A stretch of DNA of 64,000 nt from CAVXXD01 sp963765625 (GTDB lineage Bacteria > Actinomycetota > Geothermincolia > Geothermincolales > Geothermincolaceae): assembly GCA_963765625.1 (NCBI GenBank), contig CAVXXD010000015.1:124001-188000 (forward strand). Direction: 5' to 3'. This document shows positions 8,207-16,646 of the stretch, piece by piece. The first letter of the stretch is position 1; the number at the start of each line of letters is the position of its first letter. The notes beneath the pieces are model-generated. The model was not told where the DNA came from, did no database searches, and saw only the letters and a list, made by a program, of their open reading frames with translations. The position numbers and the translations under genes are program-made.

Positions 8207-9952
8207 CTAGAGGAAGGGTTCTTCGGCCTTCTCGGGATGGACTTTCTCCACCGGGTAGAGAATATCACCAATCATATCATAAAGAGGGGCACCCGGCGCC
8301 ACCATCGGAAAGACGTTTTCTTCCTCTTCAACCTGGAAATCCATCATCACGGGGCCGTCGTAGGCAAGGGCTTCCTTGATCACCTTTTCCACCTCGTCGG
8401 GGCGGGTGGCGCGCAAGCCGAGAAGTCCGTAAGCTTCGGCCAGTTTGACGAAATCGGGGCTTTGACCTCGGCGCAGGCAAGAGCCTGAATAGCGGTGCTG
8501 GTAGAAGAGCTGCTGCCACTGGCGCACCATGCCCAGGTACCCGTTGTTGAGGATGGCCACTTTTACCGGCGCACATTCCAGAACAGCGGTTGCGAGTTCC
8601 TGGGAGTTCATCTGTATGCTGCCGTCGCCGGCGATATCGATGACCGTCTCCTTGGGCTTTCCTACGCTTGCCCCTATGGCCGCTGGCAGCCCGAAACCCA
8701 TGGTGCCCAGCCCTCCCGAGCTTATGAAGCGCCTCGGGTGGTCGGAAAGGTAGTATTGGGCCGCCCACATCTGATTCTGCCCCACCTCGGTGCAGATGAT
8801 GGCTTTCCCTTTGGTAAGCTCGTAGATCTTTTCCACCACGAACTGTGGCTTGATGAGGTCTCCCATCTCGTACCGGAGGGGATATTTCTCTTTCCACTCC
8901 TTGATCATGGCATGCCATGAGCTGAGGTCGGCCGCTCCTTCTTCCGCCTTGATCTCCGCCATGACATTCACCATTTCCTTCAGGACCAGCTTTATGTCCC
9001 CCACGATAGGCACGTTCACGGTGATGTTCTTGCCTATCTCCGCCGGGTCGATATCCACGTGGATCACGCCGGCCTGAGTTGCGAATTCTGATAGCTTCCC
9101 GGTTATCCTGTCGTCGAACCTGGCCCCCAGAGCTATTATCAGGTCGGTCTCGCAGACCGCGTAGTTGGCATATGCCGTCCCATGCATGCCGAGCATGCCC
9201 AGCGACAGCCGATGCGTCTCAGGGAAAGCACCTTTTCCCATAAGGGTGTTGGTGACCGGGATGTCGTTATCTATTGCCAGCTTCTTCAATTCAGCGGAAG
9301 CTCCAGACGTTATAACCCCTCCACCGATGTAAAGCAGTGGTTTTTTTGCTCGCAGGATGCGGGACGCCGCTTCGCGGATCTGTTTCTTATGGCCCTTGTA
9401 GGTGGGCTTGTATCCCGGCAGTTGAGGAAGCTCTCGCCTGCGGTAGTTCAGCTCACCCCGGCTGACGTCGACCGGTATGTCTACCAGGACCGGACCTGGC
9501 CGGCCGGTGCGGGCGATATGAAAGGCCTCCTGTATGACCAGTGGAAGGTCCGACGGGTCCTTGACCAGGAAACTGTGCTTGGCGACAGGCAGTGTTATGC
9601 CGGTGATGTCGGCCTCTTGAAAAGCATCGGTACCGATGAGGTTTGTCGCGACCTGCCCGGTGAAGGCGACGATCGGTATCGAGTCCATGTTAGCGTTGGC
9701 TATCCCGGTCACCAGGTTGGTGGCCCCGGGGCCGGATGTCGCTATGCACACCCCCACTTTCCCGGTGGCCCGGGCATAGCCTTCGGCGGCATGGATAGCA
9801 CCCTGTTCGTGACGGGTCAGGATGTTGCGTATGCTCGAATCGAACAGGGCGTCGAATACCGGCAGCACTACGCCTCCGGGAATACCGAAGATGACTTCCA
9901 CCCCTTCGTCTTCCATGCTTTTGACGATTGCCTTGGCTCCGGTTATACGCAC
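8207..9952 (-). CDS. ilvB: acetolactate synthase large subunit
   Basis: Thiamine-diphosphate enzyme that condenses pyruvate with pyruvate or 2-oxobutyrate, the first shared step of valine and isoleucine synthesis. The 581 residues contain the PYR domain (IFGIPGGVVLPVFDAL, then RHEQGAIHAAEGYARATGKVG with the catalytic Glu), a central FAD-binding domain, and the PP domain with GDGSIQMNSQELATA followed by LNNGYLGMVRQWQ, the ThDP/Mg motif. It lies between ilvD and ilvN. The start ATG is preceded by GGGGAG about ten bases upstream. Confidence 0.95.
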   Translation of the reverse strand: MRITGAKAIVKSMEDEGVEVIFGIPGGVVLPVFDALFDSSIRNILTRHEQGAIHAAEGYARATGKVGVCIATSGPGATNLVTGIANANMDSIPIVAFTGQVATNLIGTDAFQEADITGITLPVAKHSFLVKDPSDLPLVIQEAFHIARTGRPGPVLVDIPVDVSRGELNYRRRELPQLPGYKPTYKGHKKQIREAASRILRAKKPLLYIGGGVITSGASAELKKLAIDNDIPVTNTLMGKGAFPETHRLSLGMLGMHGTAYANYAVCETDLIIALGARFDDRITGKLSEFATQAGVIHVDIDPAEIGKNITVNVPIVGDIKLVLKEMVNVMAEIKAEEGAADLSSWHAMIKEWKEKYPLRYEMGDLIKPQFVVEKIYELTKGKAIICTEVGQNQMWAAQYYLSDHPRRFISSGGLGTMGFGLPAAIGASVGKPKETVIDIAGDGSIQMNSQELATAVLECAPVKVAILNNGYLGMVRQWQQLFYQHRYSGSCLRRGQSPDFVKLAEAYGLLGLRATRPDEVEKVIKEALAYDGPVMMDFQVEEEENVFPMVAPGAPLYDMIGDILYPVEKVHPEKAEEPFL

Positions 9953-9975
9953 TGATCTCCCCTTACTCTCAGGTT

Positions 9976-11649
9976 TTATTCATTCATCAATATGGCTCCA
10001 CGCGAGGCGCTGGATACAAGGCGGGCGTAGATACCGAGAAAACCACTGGTTATCCTCGGTTCCGGCGCTGCCCAGGCCTCCCGCCTTTTTTGCAGTTCGA
10101 CATCGTCAACCTTGAGGTGGATCCGCCGCGCGGGTATGTCGATCTCGATCTCATCCCCGTCGCGTACCAGGGCTATGGGGCCACCACTGGCAGCCTCAGG
10201 CGAGACGTGGCCTATGGCAGCACCTCTTGTCCCACCGGAGAATCGTCCGTCTGTGACCAGGTAGACCTCTTCGGACAGCCCCATCCCGGCCAGGGTCGCG
10301 GTAGGGTTGAGCATCTCCCGCATTCCCGGTCCACCCTTCGGCCCTTCGTTGCGTATGATCACCGCGTCGCCGGGCTTGATAGCGCCGGAGCGCATTGCGG
10401 CCACGGATTCTTCCTCGCCTTCGAAGACACGGGCCTTGAGGTTTGCCTTCAGAAGGTTCTCCGGCACGGCGGAATGCTTGATAATCGCACCCTCCGGCGC
10501 CAGGTTGCCGGTGAGTATGGCCAGGCCTCCGGTTTCCATATAGGGGTTCTCCACACGACGGATGACCTCGGGGTCCAGTGTTTCAAGGCCTGATATCAAG
10601 TCGCCGATCCGTACGGCCCCAACGCAGGGTGTGTCCAGGTCGATGAGCCCTTTCTTAGCAAGCTCCCCCATGACAGCCGGTATGCCTCCCGCCTCATGCA
10701 AGTCCTGCATGTGATGGGTGCTCCCACCGGCCGGGCTAATGCGGACCAGGTTGGGGGTGTGGTCGCAGACAGCCTGTATTTCCTCCAGGGTCAGCTCGAG
10801 TCCTGCCTCCTGGGCTATGGCCAGGAGGTGAAGGACGGTGTTGGAGGAGCCGCCTATGGCCATGTCCACCGCCAGGGCGTTTCGTAGCGAGGCCTGGTTG
10901 ATGATGTCCCGGGGGCGCAGCCCCTCTTTAATCAGCCTGACCGCCGTCATTCCTGCCTTCTTGGCCAGGCGCAGGCGGGCGCTGTAGACGGCCGGGATGG
11001 TGCCGTTGCCCGGAAGGCCCATACCGATGGCCTCGGTCAGGCAGTTCATGGAGTTGGCCGTGAACAGGCCGGCGCAGCTGCCGCAGCCGGGACAGGCGTT
11101 GTCTTCCAGCTCCTTAAGCTCTTCTTCGCTCATGCGGCCTGAGGTTACGGCACCCTGAGCTTCCATCACCGTGATGAAGTCAACGTCTTTACCGCGGTGA
11201 CGACCGGCCAGCATAGGGCCGCCGCTGACGCAGATGGCAGGCAGATTTATGCGAGCCGCCGCCATCAGCATGCCTGGGATTATCTTGTCGCAATTGGGGA
11301 CCAGCACCATTCCGTCGAAGCAATGGGCCAGCACTTCCATCTCGATGGAAGCCGCGATTACCTCCCGCGAAGCCAGGCTGTAATGCATCCCGGCATGGCC
11401 CATGGCGATGCCGTCGCAGATCCCGATGACGGAGAACTCCACCGGAGTTCCGCCACCCATGCGCACGCCCGTCTTGGCCGCCTCCACCACTTTATCCAGG
11501 TGTATATGACCAGGGATTATCTCGTTGGCCGAGTTTACCACCGCGACCAGCGGTTGTTTCAACTCTTCATCGGTGTACCCCATGGCTTTGAAGAGGGTCC
11601 TGTGGGGGGCTCGATCGATTCCTTTCTTGACCGTGTCACTTGGTAACAT
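9976..11649 (-). CDS. ilvD: dihydroxy-acid dehydratase
   Basis: Iron-sulfur dehydratase that turns the dihydroxy acids made by IlvC into 2-oxoisovalerate and 2-oxo-3-methylvalerate. The 557 residues include CDGIAMGHAGMHYSLASRE, NCDKIIPGMLMAAAR (cluster Cys), and DNACPGCGSCAGLFTANSM (further cluster Cys), all standard for IlvD; TDGRFSGGTRG near the C-terminus is the conserved phosphate-binding turn. It is the first gene of the ilv-leu operon, about 34 bases downstream of the predicted transcription start of the promoter at 11690-11718. Confidence 0.95.
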   Translation of the reverse strand: MLPSDTVKKGIDRAPHRTLFKAMGYTDEELKQPLVAVVNSANEIIPGHIHLDKVVEAAKTGVRMGGGTPVEFSVIGICDGIAMGHAGMHYSLASREVIAASIEMEVLAHCFDGMVLVPNCDKIIPGMLMAAARINLPAICVSGGPMLAGRHRGKDVDFITVMEAQGAVTSGRMSEEELKELEDNACPGCGSCAGLFTANSMNCLTEAIGMGLPGNGTIPAVYSARLRLAKKAGMTAVRLIKEGLRPRDIINQASLRNALAVDMAIGGSSNTVLHLLAIAQEAGLELTLEEIQAVCDHTPNLVRISPAGGSTHHMQDLHEAGGIPAVMGELAKKGLIDLDTPCVGAVRIGDLISGLETLDPEVIRRVENPYMETGGLAILTGNLAPEGAIIKHSAVPENLLKANLKARVFEGEEESVAAMRSGAIKPGDAVIIRNEGPKGGPGMREMLNPTATLAGMGLSEEVYLVTDGRFSGGTRGAAIGHVSPEAASGGPIALVRDGDEIEIDIPARRIHLKVDDVELQKRREAWAAPEPRITSGFLGIYARLVSSASRGAILMNE

Positions 11650-11689
11650 ATACCGCTCCCTTATACCTAAAAAGTTGGATATTGTAAGT

Positions 11690-11718
11690 ATTATTTAGAT
11701 TTTATCCATTCAGGTCAA
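11690..11718 (-). promoter_or_regulatory. promoter of the ilv-ser-leu operon
   Basis: On the minus strand TTGACC (11713-11718) and AATAAT (11690-11695) are separated by exactly 17 bases, each 5 of 6 to the sigma-70-type consensus. Transcription would start near 11683, leaving a leader of only about 34 bases before ilvD. That is too short for a T-box or attenuator, so regulation by leader RNA at this point is unlikely. Confidence 0.72.
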
Positions 11719-11730
11719 GGTTTAACAGCC

Positions 11731-11753
11731 AAAAAAGCCCTAATTAGCAGGGA
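11731..11753 (-). terminator. weak Rho-independent terminator after the IDH-type gene
   Basis: On the minus strand CCCT-GCTAATT-AGGG is followed by C and six Ts; flanking AAAA and TTTT can extend the stem past one mismatch. The four-base GC-containing core is short, so termination may be partial. It separates the aconitase/IDH operon from the ilvD promoter, which lies just downstream. Confidence 0.45.
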
Positions 11754-11809
11754 TTTTCCCCGGAAGTGGCCGTAGTGCCCCTTTTTCAGTTCGGCCGCTA
11801 TGCTTTCCG

Positions 11810-12814
11810 CTATGACATCCTGGCGATTATGGCGTCGGCCATCTGGGAAGTGCCGGCTTCTCCGCCCAGATCATAAGTGACCGATTTCTTCTCCGCGATG
11901 ATTTCACATACAGCTTTGTAGACCCGGTCGGCGGCTTCCTCTTCTCCGAGATACCGCAGCATCAGGGCGCCGGATAGTATGAAAGCGGTGGGGTTTACCT
12001 TGTTCATTCCCGTATACTTGGGGGCGCTTCCGTGCACCGGCTCGAACACCGCGATATCGTCTCCGAAATTGCCGCTGGGGGCTACCCCCAGACCTCCTAC
12101 CAGGCCGGCGCAGAGGTCGGAGAGTATGTCTCCGTAAAGATTGGGCAGCACCATCACGTCGTAGAGCCAGGGCTTCTGTACCAGCTGCATGGCCATGTTG
12201 TCCACGATACGGTCCTCGAACTCTATGTCCGGGTACTGTTCCGCCACTTCCCGGGCTATCTTGAGGAAGAGCCCGTCGGTCAGCTTGAGAATGTTGGCCT
12301 TGTGGACGGCCGTGACCTTAGTGCGATTCTCGCGTCGAGCGTACTCGAAGGCGAAGTGGCAGATGCGCTCGGTAGCCCGTCGGGTTATGAGCTTGGTGCT
12401 CTCGGCATGGTCCTCGGTGACCTGCTTCTCGATACCCGCATAGAGGTCCTCGGTGTTCTCACGCACCACCACCAGGTCCAGTTCCTTATCCTCGTATGGC
12501 GCCTTCACGCCTTTGATGGTGCGGGCCGGACGCAGGTTGGCATAGAGGTCGAGTTCCATGCGCAGGGCCACGTTGACGCTGCGGAAACCCGTCCCGATGG
12601 GAGTGGTCAGCGGGCCCTTTATGGCCACACGATTGGCTCGTATCGATTCGAGGACCTGTTCGGGCAGAGGAGTGCCGTATTTCTCCATGACGTCGGCGCC
12701 GGCTTCCTGAACGTCCCACTCTATGGCTACGCCGGATGCGTCGATGACCCGACGCCCGGCTTCGACTATTTCCGGACCGGTCCCGTCTCCGGGGATCAAG
12801 GTCACTTTTCTCAT
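11810..12814 (-). CDS. NAD-dependent isocitrate dehydrogenase-type enzyme (beta-decarboxylating dehydrogenase)
   Basis: A 334-residue member of the isocitrate/isopropylmalate/homoisocitrate dehydrogenase family. It opens MRKVTLIPGDGTGPEIVEAG. The substrate helix reads FRSVNVALRMELDLYANLRP, with the Ser-Asn and LRxxLDLYANxRP pattern typical of NAD-linked isocitrate dehydrogenases, followed by VVRENTEDLYAGIE; later motifs are DNMAMQLVQKP and EPVHGSAPKYTGMNKVNPTA. It overlaps the LeuD-like gene by four bases (ATGA), so the three genes form one unit: aconitase-like pair plus dehydrogenase. I favour isocitrate to 2-oxoglutarate, but homoisocitrate or a second isopropylmalate activity remains possible. 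Confidence 0.8.
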   Translation of the reverse strand: MRKVTLIPGDGTGPEIVEAGRRVIDASGVAIEWDVQEAGADVMEKYGTPLPEQVLESIRANRVAIKGPLTTPIGTGFRSVNVALRMELDLYANLRPARTIKGVKAPYEDKELDLVVVRENTEDLYAGIEKQVTEDHAESTKLITRRATERICHFAFEYARRENRTKVTAVHKANILKLTDGLFLKIAREVAEQYPDIEFEDRIVDNMAMQLVQKPWLYDVMVLPNLYGDILSDLCAGLVGGLGVAPSGNFGDDIAVFEPVHGSAPKYTGMNKVNPTAFILSGALMLRYLGEEEAADRVYKAVCEIIAEKKSVTYDLGGEAGTSQMADAIIARMS

Positions 12815-13308
12815 AGGGCAAATCCTCCATGTTGCTTAAGGTGTTCGACCAGGCCGCCTTCCTCAAGTATGCGCATCATCACATCAGGCAGGGGCGCCGC
12901 GTTCAGCGTTTCGCCGGTGGTGGCGTTCTTTACTTCTCCCGTCTCCAGGTTGACCTCCAGAAGGTCTCCGGTGCTTATCCTGGAAGTATCGCATTCCACC
13001 AGGGGAAGGCCTTTATTGATAGAGTTACGGAAGAAGATGCGGGCAAACGAACGGGCCAGGACGGCGCTTACGCCGGCATGCGTGATGACCAGGGGGGCCT
13101 GCTCGCGCGATGAGCCGCACCCGAAGTTGATTCCTGCCACGATAAAATCGCCTTCCTGGACTTTCTCCGCGAATTCGGGGTCAAGGTCTTCCAGTACATG
13201 GCGAGAAAGTTCTTTCATGTCCAGCGTTTTGAACTTGTATTTTCCGCTGATGATGTAGTCGGTGTTGATGTGGTCGCCATAGACGTGAGCGGTGCCTTTA
13301 AGTATCAT
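12811..13308 (-). CDS. second LeuD/HacB-like aconitase-family small subunit
   Basis: A 165-residue swivel-domain subunit that partners the LeuC-like protein encoded 11 bases upstream. It has HINTDYIISGKYKFKT (about residues 13-28) and FGCGSSREQAPLVI. The loop following the NTD motif is YKFKT here but YLTLT in the leucine-operon LeuD. This loop contacts the variable part of the substrate in this family, so a different substrate (citrate/isocitrate or homocitrate/homoisocitrate) is likely. Its stop overlaps the start of the dehydrogenase gene, implying translational coupling. It is often annotated as a second leuD, a name that I think would be misleading. Confidence 0.82.
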   Translation of the reverse strand: MILKGTAHVYGDHINTDYIISGKYKFKTLDMKELSRHVLEDLDPEFAEKVQEGDFIVAGINFGCGSSREQAPLVITHAGVSAVLARSFARIFFRNSINKGLPLVECDTSRISTGDLLEVNLETGEVKNATTGETLNAAPLPDVMMRILEEGGLVEHLKQHGGFAL

Positions 13309-13319
13309 CCCCTGCCTCC

Positions 13320-14573
13320 TTAAAGAAATTCCCGGGGATCCGTTATGGCACCGGTTATGGCGCTGGCCGCCACGGCGGCCGGACTGCCCAGGTAGATATC
13401 GGCCTTGGTATTTCCCATGCGGCCCTTGAAATTGCGGTTGGCGGTGGAAAACACCGTCTCTCCGTCGGAAGGGACGCCGTTATGGGTGCCGACGCAGGGC
13501 CCGCAACCCGGTGTGACCAGGGCCACTCCCGCTTCCAGTAAGATCTGGATATAACCTCGCTCGATACCCTCCTGCAGTACCCGCCGTGAAGCCGGCGCAA
13601 CCACCAGACGTACCTTTGGGCTAATCTTTCTTCCGGCCAGGATGCCGGCAGCGATCTCCAGGTCCTCAAGCCTGCCATTGGTGCAGGTTCCGATGACTCC
13701 CTGGTCGATAGCTTTGCCCGCGACTTCGGAGAGTCGTACGACATTGTCGACGGTGTGCGGGCATGCCACTTGAGGCACCAGCGTAGAGGCGTCAATCTCG
13801 ACCCTTCGCGCATAAAAGGCATCCTCATCGGGAACTACCGGAGTAAACCCACGGTCGCTATGTTGCTTCACCCATGCGACGACCTTGTCGTCCGCCTCCA
13901 TCAGGCCGGCCTTTGCTCCCATCTCCACCGCCAGATTGGAAAGGGTGAAACGTGCTTCGACGCTCATGGCATTAATAGCCTCACCGGCATATTCCACCGC
14001 CATGTAGGTGGCCCCGTCGGCAGTGAGCATCCCGGCCAGGAAGAGGGCCAGGTCCTTGGAGTAGACGCCTTTCGGAAGCGTCCCGCCGACCTCGATCCTC
14101 ATCGAGTCCGGTACTTTGAACCAGAGCTTTCCGGTCAGCATTCCCGCCGCCAGGTCGGTTGACCCCACCCCGGTCGAGAAGACGTTGATGGCTCCATAGG
14201 TGGTGGTGTGGGAATCCGCCCCTATCACCAGGTCACCCGGGACAACCCTTCCTTTCTCCGGCAGGAGGCAGTGGCACACGCCTTCCCCTACATCGTAAAA
14301 CGTGATGCCCTTCTCTCCGGCGAAACTGCGCATCAGGGCATGCAGGTTGGAGACCCCTTCCAGGGGGCTGGGAGCGCTGTGGTCTATGACCATGGCCACC
14401 TTTTCCTTGTCGAAGACTCCTTGGCCGTTCATGTCGCGGAAGGCTTCGATGGCCAGTGGGGACGTGCCGTCCTGCCCCATGAGGAAATCCAGGTCGGCCA
14501 GGACGATCTCACCGGCCCGGGCATCCCGGCCGCTATGTTCGGACAGTATCTTTTCAGCTATGGTTTTTCCCAT
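13320..14573 (-). CDS. second LeuC/HacA-like aconitase-family large subunit
   Basis: A 417-residue [4Fe-4S] hydro-lyase subunit, paralogous to LeuC at 922-2187. Motifs are VIGADSHTTTYGAINVFSTG, GTCTNGRLEDLEIAAG with the first cluster Cys, and TPGCGPCVGTHNG with the other two. Paired with the LeuD-like subunit and an isocitrate-dehydrogenase-type enzyme in one operon, it probably forms a split aconitase or homoaconitase. No classical single-chain aconitase is present in the window. It is the first gene after the promoter at 14638-14666. Confidence 0.85.
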   Translation of the reverse strand: MGKTIAEKILSEHSGRDARAGEIVLADLDFLMGQDGTSPLAIEAFRDMNGQGVFDKEKVAMVIDHSAPSPLEGVSNLHALMRSFAGEKGITFYDVGEGVCHCLLPEKGRVVPGDLVIGADSHTTTYGAINVFSTGVGSTDLAAGMLTGKLWFKVPDSMRIEVGGTLPKGVYSKDLALFLAGMLTADGATYMAVEYAGEAINAMSVEARFTLSNLAVEMGAKAGLMEADDKVVAWVKQHSDRGFTPVVPDEDAFYARRVEIDASTLVPQVACPHTVDNVVRLSEVAGKAIDQGVIGTCTNGRLEDLEIAAGILAGRKISPKVRLVVAPASRRVLQEGIERGYIQILLEAGVALVTPGCGPCVGTHNGVPSDGETVFSTANRNFKGRMGNTKADIYLGSPAAVAASAITGAITDPREFL

Positions 14574-14637
14574 GTTTTCCTCTTTCCGGCGTTTCCAGAG
14601 GGTTTCAATAGTGCTAAAATATCTCAGGCGATTGCCT

Positions 14638-14666
14638 ATTTTATAGGAAGCTATCCGGGTTTACAA
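14638..14666 (-). promoter_or_regulatory. promoter of the aconitase-like/IDH operon
   Basis: Minus strand TTGTAA (14661-14666) and TAAAAT (14638-14643) are 17 bases apart, 4 of 6 and 5 of 6 to consensus. The start would fall near 14631, giving a leader of about 58 bases before the LeuC-like gene. The 141-base space is shared with the divergent lipoamide dehydrogenase gene. Confidence 0.55.
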
Positions 14667-14714
14667 GAAGAGTCGATATCCATGGGACATCGTTCTATCT
14701 CAAAGGAGGAAGTC

Positions 14715-16120
14715 ATGCCCGAGACAATGGAAGCAAAGGTCGTCGTGGTGGGCGGAGGCCCCGGCGGGTACGTCTGCGCCATCCGTGCGGCCCAGCTCGG
14801 CACGGGAGTCGTGCTGGTGGAGAAAGACCAGCTTGGAGGAACCTGCCTCAATCGTGGCTGCATTCCTACCAAGGCTCTTCTCGCTTGCGCGGAAACACTC
14901 GAGACTATTCGCGAAGCCAAGGAGTTCGGCATCGAAGTGGCCGACCCAGTCCCCAACCTGGCGGCCATGGTCGAACGCAAGAACGGCGTCTCGGACACCC
15001 TTCGCAAGGGGATCGCTCAGCTCCTCAAGGCTAACAAAATAGAGTACGTTAAGGGTTTCGCGCGGTTGGCCGCGCCGGGAAAACTGGATGTGGAAACGGA
15101 GAACGGGTCCCTTACCATCAATGCCGAAAAGATCATCTTCGCCACCGGCTCCGAGCCGGCCGAGCTTCCCACCTTCGACTTCTCTCAGCCTTCCATTCTG
15201 ACCTCCACCTCCGGCCTCGACCTCACGGAAATACCCTCGAAGATGATCATCGTCGGCAGCGGCGTCGTCGGCAGCGAATTCGCCACTGTTTTCAACGCCC
15301 TGGGCACTAAGGTCACCATGATCGAGTTGATGGACCGCATTCTGCCCACCGAAGACCCTCGCATATCCCAGCAGATGAAACGGCTCCTCAACAAGAAGGG
15401 CATCGACATCCTCACCGAGACCACTATCGAAGAGATCTCCGAGTATTCCCCCGCCGGGCTTAAGGCCAAGCTCTCAACCGGCGATATCCTGGAAGCCGAC
15501 AAGCTCCTGGTTTCCATCGGCCGCTCCCTGAACACCAAGGGTATCGGAATGGAAGAGACCGGCGTCAGCTGGGCAAACGCGGGGAGATCGTGGTCAACGA
15601 CCGCATGGAAACCAACTTGCCGGGCGTCTATGCCATCGGCGACTGTGTCGGTGGCATCCTCCTGGCCCACTGGGCTTCCTTCGAAGGCATCTGTGCCGCG
15701 GAAAACGCCATGGGCCTGGAGTCACACCTGGATTCCCGCGTCGTCCCCGCCTGCATCTTCACCGAACCCGAGATCGGGAGCGTCGGGCTGAACCCCGCTA
15801 AGGCTGAAGAACAGGGTATCGAGATCAAAGTCGGACGCTTCATGTTCGGAGGCCTCGGCAAGGCGCTGGCCATGGGCAAGGCCCAGGGCTTCGTCCAGCT
15901 GGTGGTGGATGCTTCAACTGACGCCGTGCTCGGATGCCAGGTCATGGGCCCGCACGCCTCGGACCTGGTTCACGAGGCCGCTCTGGCCATGAAGATGGGC
16001 ATCACGGCAGCCCAGATGGGCTCCACCTGCCACGCTCATCCTTCCCTGTCGGAAGCTATGATGGAAGCCGCGGAAGCAGTGCACGACCGCTGCATCCACG
16101 CCGCGCCCGCCAGGAAATAG
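14715..16120 (+). pseudogene. lpd: dihydrolipoamide dehydrogenase, interrupted by a one-base deletion
   Basis: Flavoprotein that reoxidises dihydrolipoyl groups with NAD; here probably the L protein of the glycine cleavage system, since gcvH follows. The start ATG is set by AAAGGAGG seven bases upstream. The N-terminal FAD domain (VVVGGGPGGYVCAIRAAQLG) and redox-active GGTCLNRGCIPTKALL are intact, as is the NAD domain (IVGSGVVGSEFATVF). After codon GVS at 15569 one C is missing; restoring it yields SLGKRGEIVVNDRMETNLPG and a complete interface domain ending HAHPSLSEAMMEAAEAVHDR. The corrected product is 468 residues, the family norm. A sequencing error is at least as likely as real inactivation. 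Confidence 0.85.
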
Positions 16121-16214
16121 GCCCTTTCAACCGGGACAAGGTTAGTAGTTGATTGTAAAACGGAAATATGTGAATATGTGAGGACGTAACGGCTGATTCA
16201 TAGGAGGTGTTTGA

Positions 16215-16595
16215 ATGAACGTACCTGGAGACCTGAAATACCATGCCGAGCATACTTGGGCCAAGATTGAAGGCGACACCGCCACGGTGGGAATCACCGA
16301 CTATGCGCAGGACCAGCTGGGCGAGATCGTCTATCTCGAGCTTCCCGGTGCCGGAAAGACGGTTGAGTCCGGAAAGCCTTTCGCCGAGGTCGAGTCGGTA
16401 AAATCGGTATCCGACGTCTACAGCCCGGTCAGCGGGGAGATCGTCGAGTCCAACCAGGAGGTTGTCGAAGCCCCCGAGCTTATCAACGAAGACTGCTACG
16501 GCAAAGGCTGGCTCGTCAAAGTCAAGCTTTCCGGCGATTCCGGCGCCGATGCCCTGCTCGACGCCGCCGGTTACGAGGCCCTTATCGCAGAATAA
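16215..16595 (+). CDS. gcvH: glycine cleavage system H protein
   Basis: Lipoyl carrier that shuttles the aminomethyl group from the P protein to the T and L proteins. The 126 residues are normal in length: KYHAEHTWAKIEGDTATVGI at the start and FAEVESVKSVSDVYSPVSGE, where the Lys in ESVKSV is the lipoylation site. AGGAGGTG precedes the ATG by four bases. It lies 94 bases after the lipoamide dehydrogenase and is closed by a strong terminator. gcvT and gcvP are not in the window, so this may equally serve another lipoyl-dependent system. Confidence 0.94.
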   Translation: MNVPGDLKYHAEHTWAKIEGDTATVGITDYAQDQLGEIVYLELPGAGKTVESGKPFAEVESVKSVSDVYSPVSGEIVESNQEVVEAPELINEDCYGKGWLVKVKLSGDSGADALLDAAGYEALIAE

Positions 16596-16610
16596 AAACT
16601 ACAACGTAAA

Positions 16611-16639
16611 AGCGTGGCCTGTTAAGGCCACGCTTTTTT
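16611..16639 (+). terminator. bidirectional Rho-independent terminator between gcvH and the methyltransferase
   Basis: Nine-base perfect stem AGCGTGGCC / GGCCACGCT with loop TGTTAA, followed by six Ts. Read from the minus strand the same stem is followed by TTTT, so it can also serve the convergent gene at 16647-17984. Confidence 0.92.
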
Positions 16640-16646
16640 CTTATTG

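Noticed and set aside
11810..12814. Assignment of the dehydrogenase as a second LeuB
   Set aside because: The substrate helix has the Ser-Asn and LDLYANLRP pattern of isocitrate-type enzymes, and a leuB already ends the leucine operon.
14208..14714. Upstream extension of the lipoamide dehydrogenase frame
   Set aside because: The open frame is antisense to the LeuC-like gene; the ribosome site and conserved start place the gene start at 14715.
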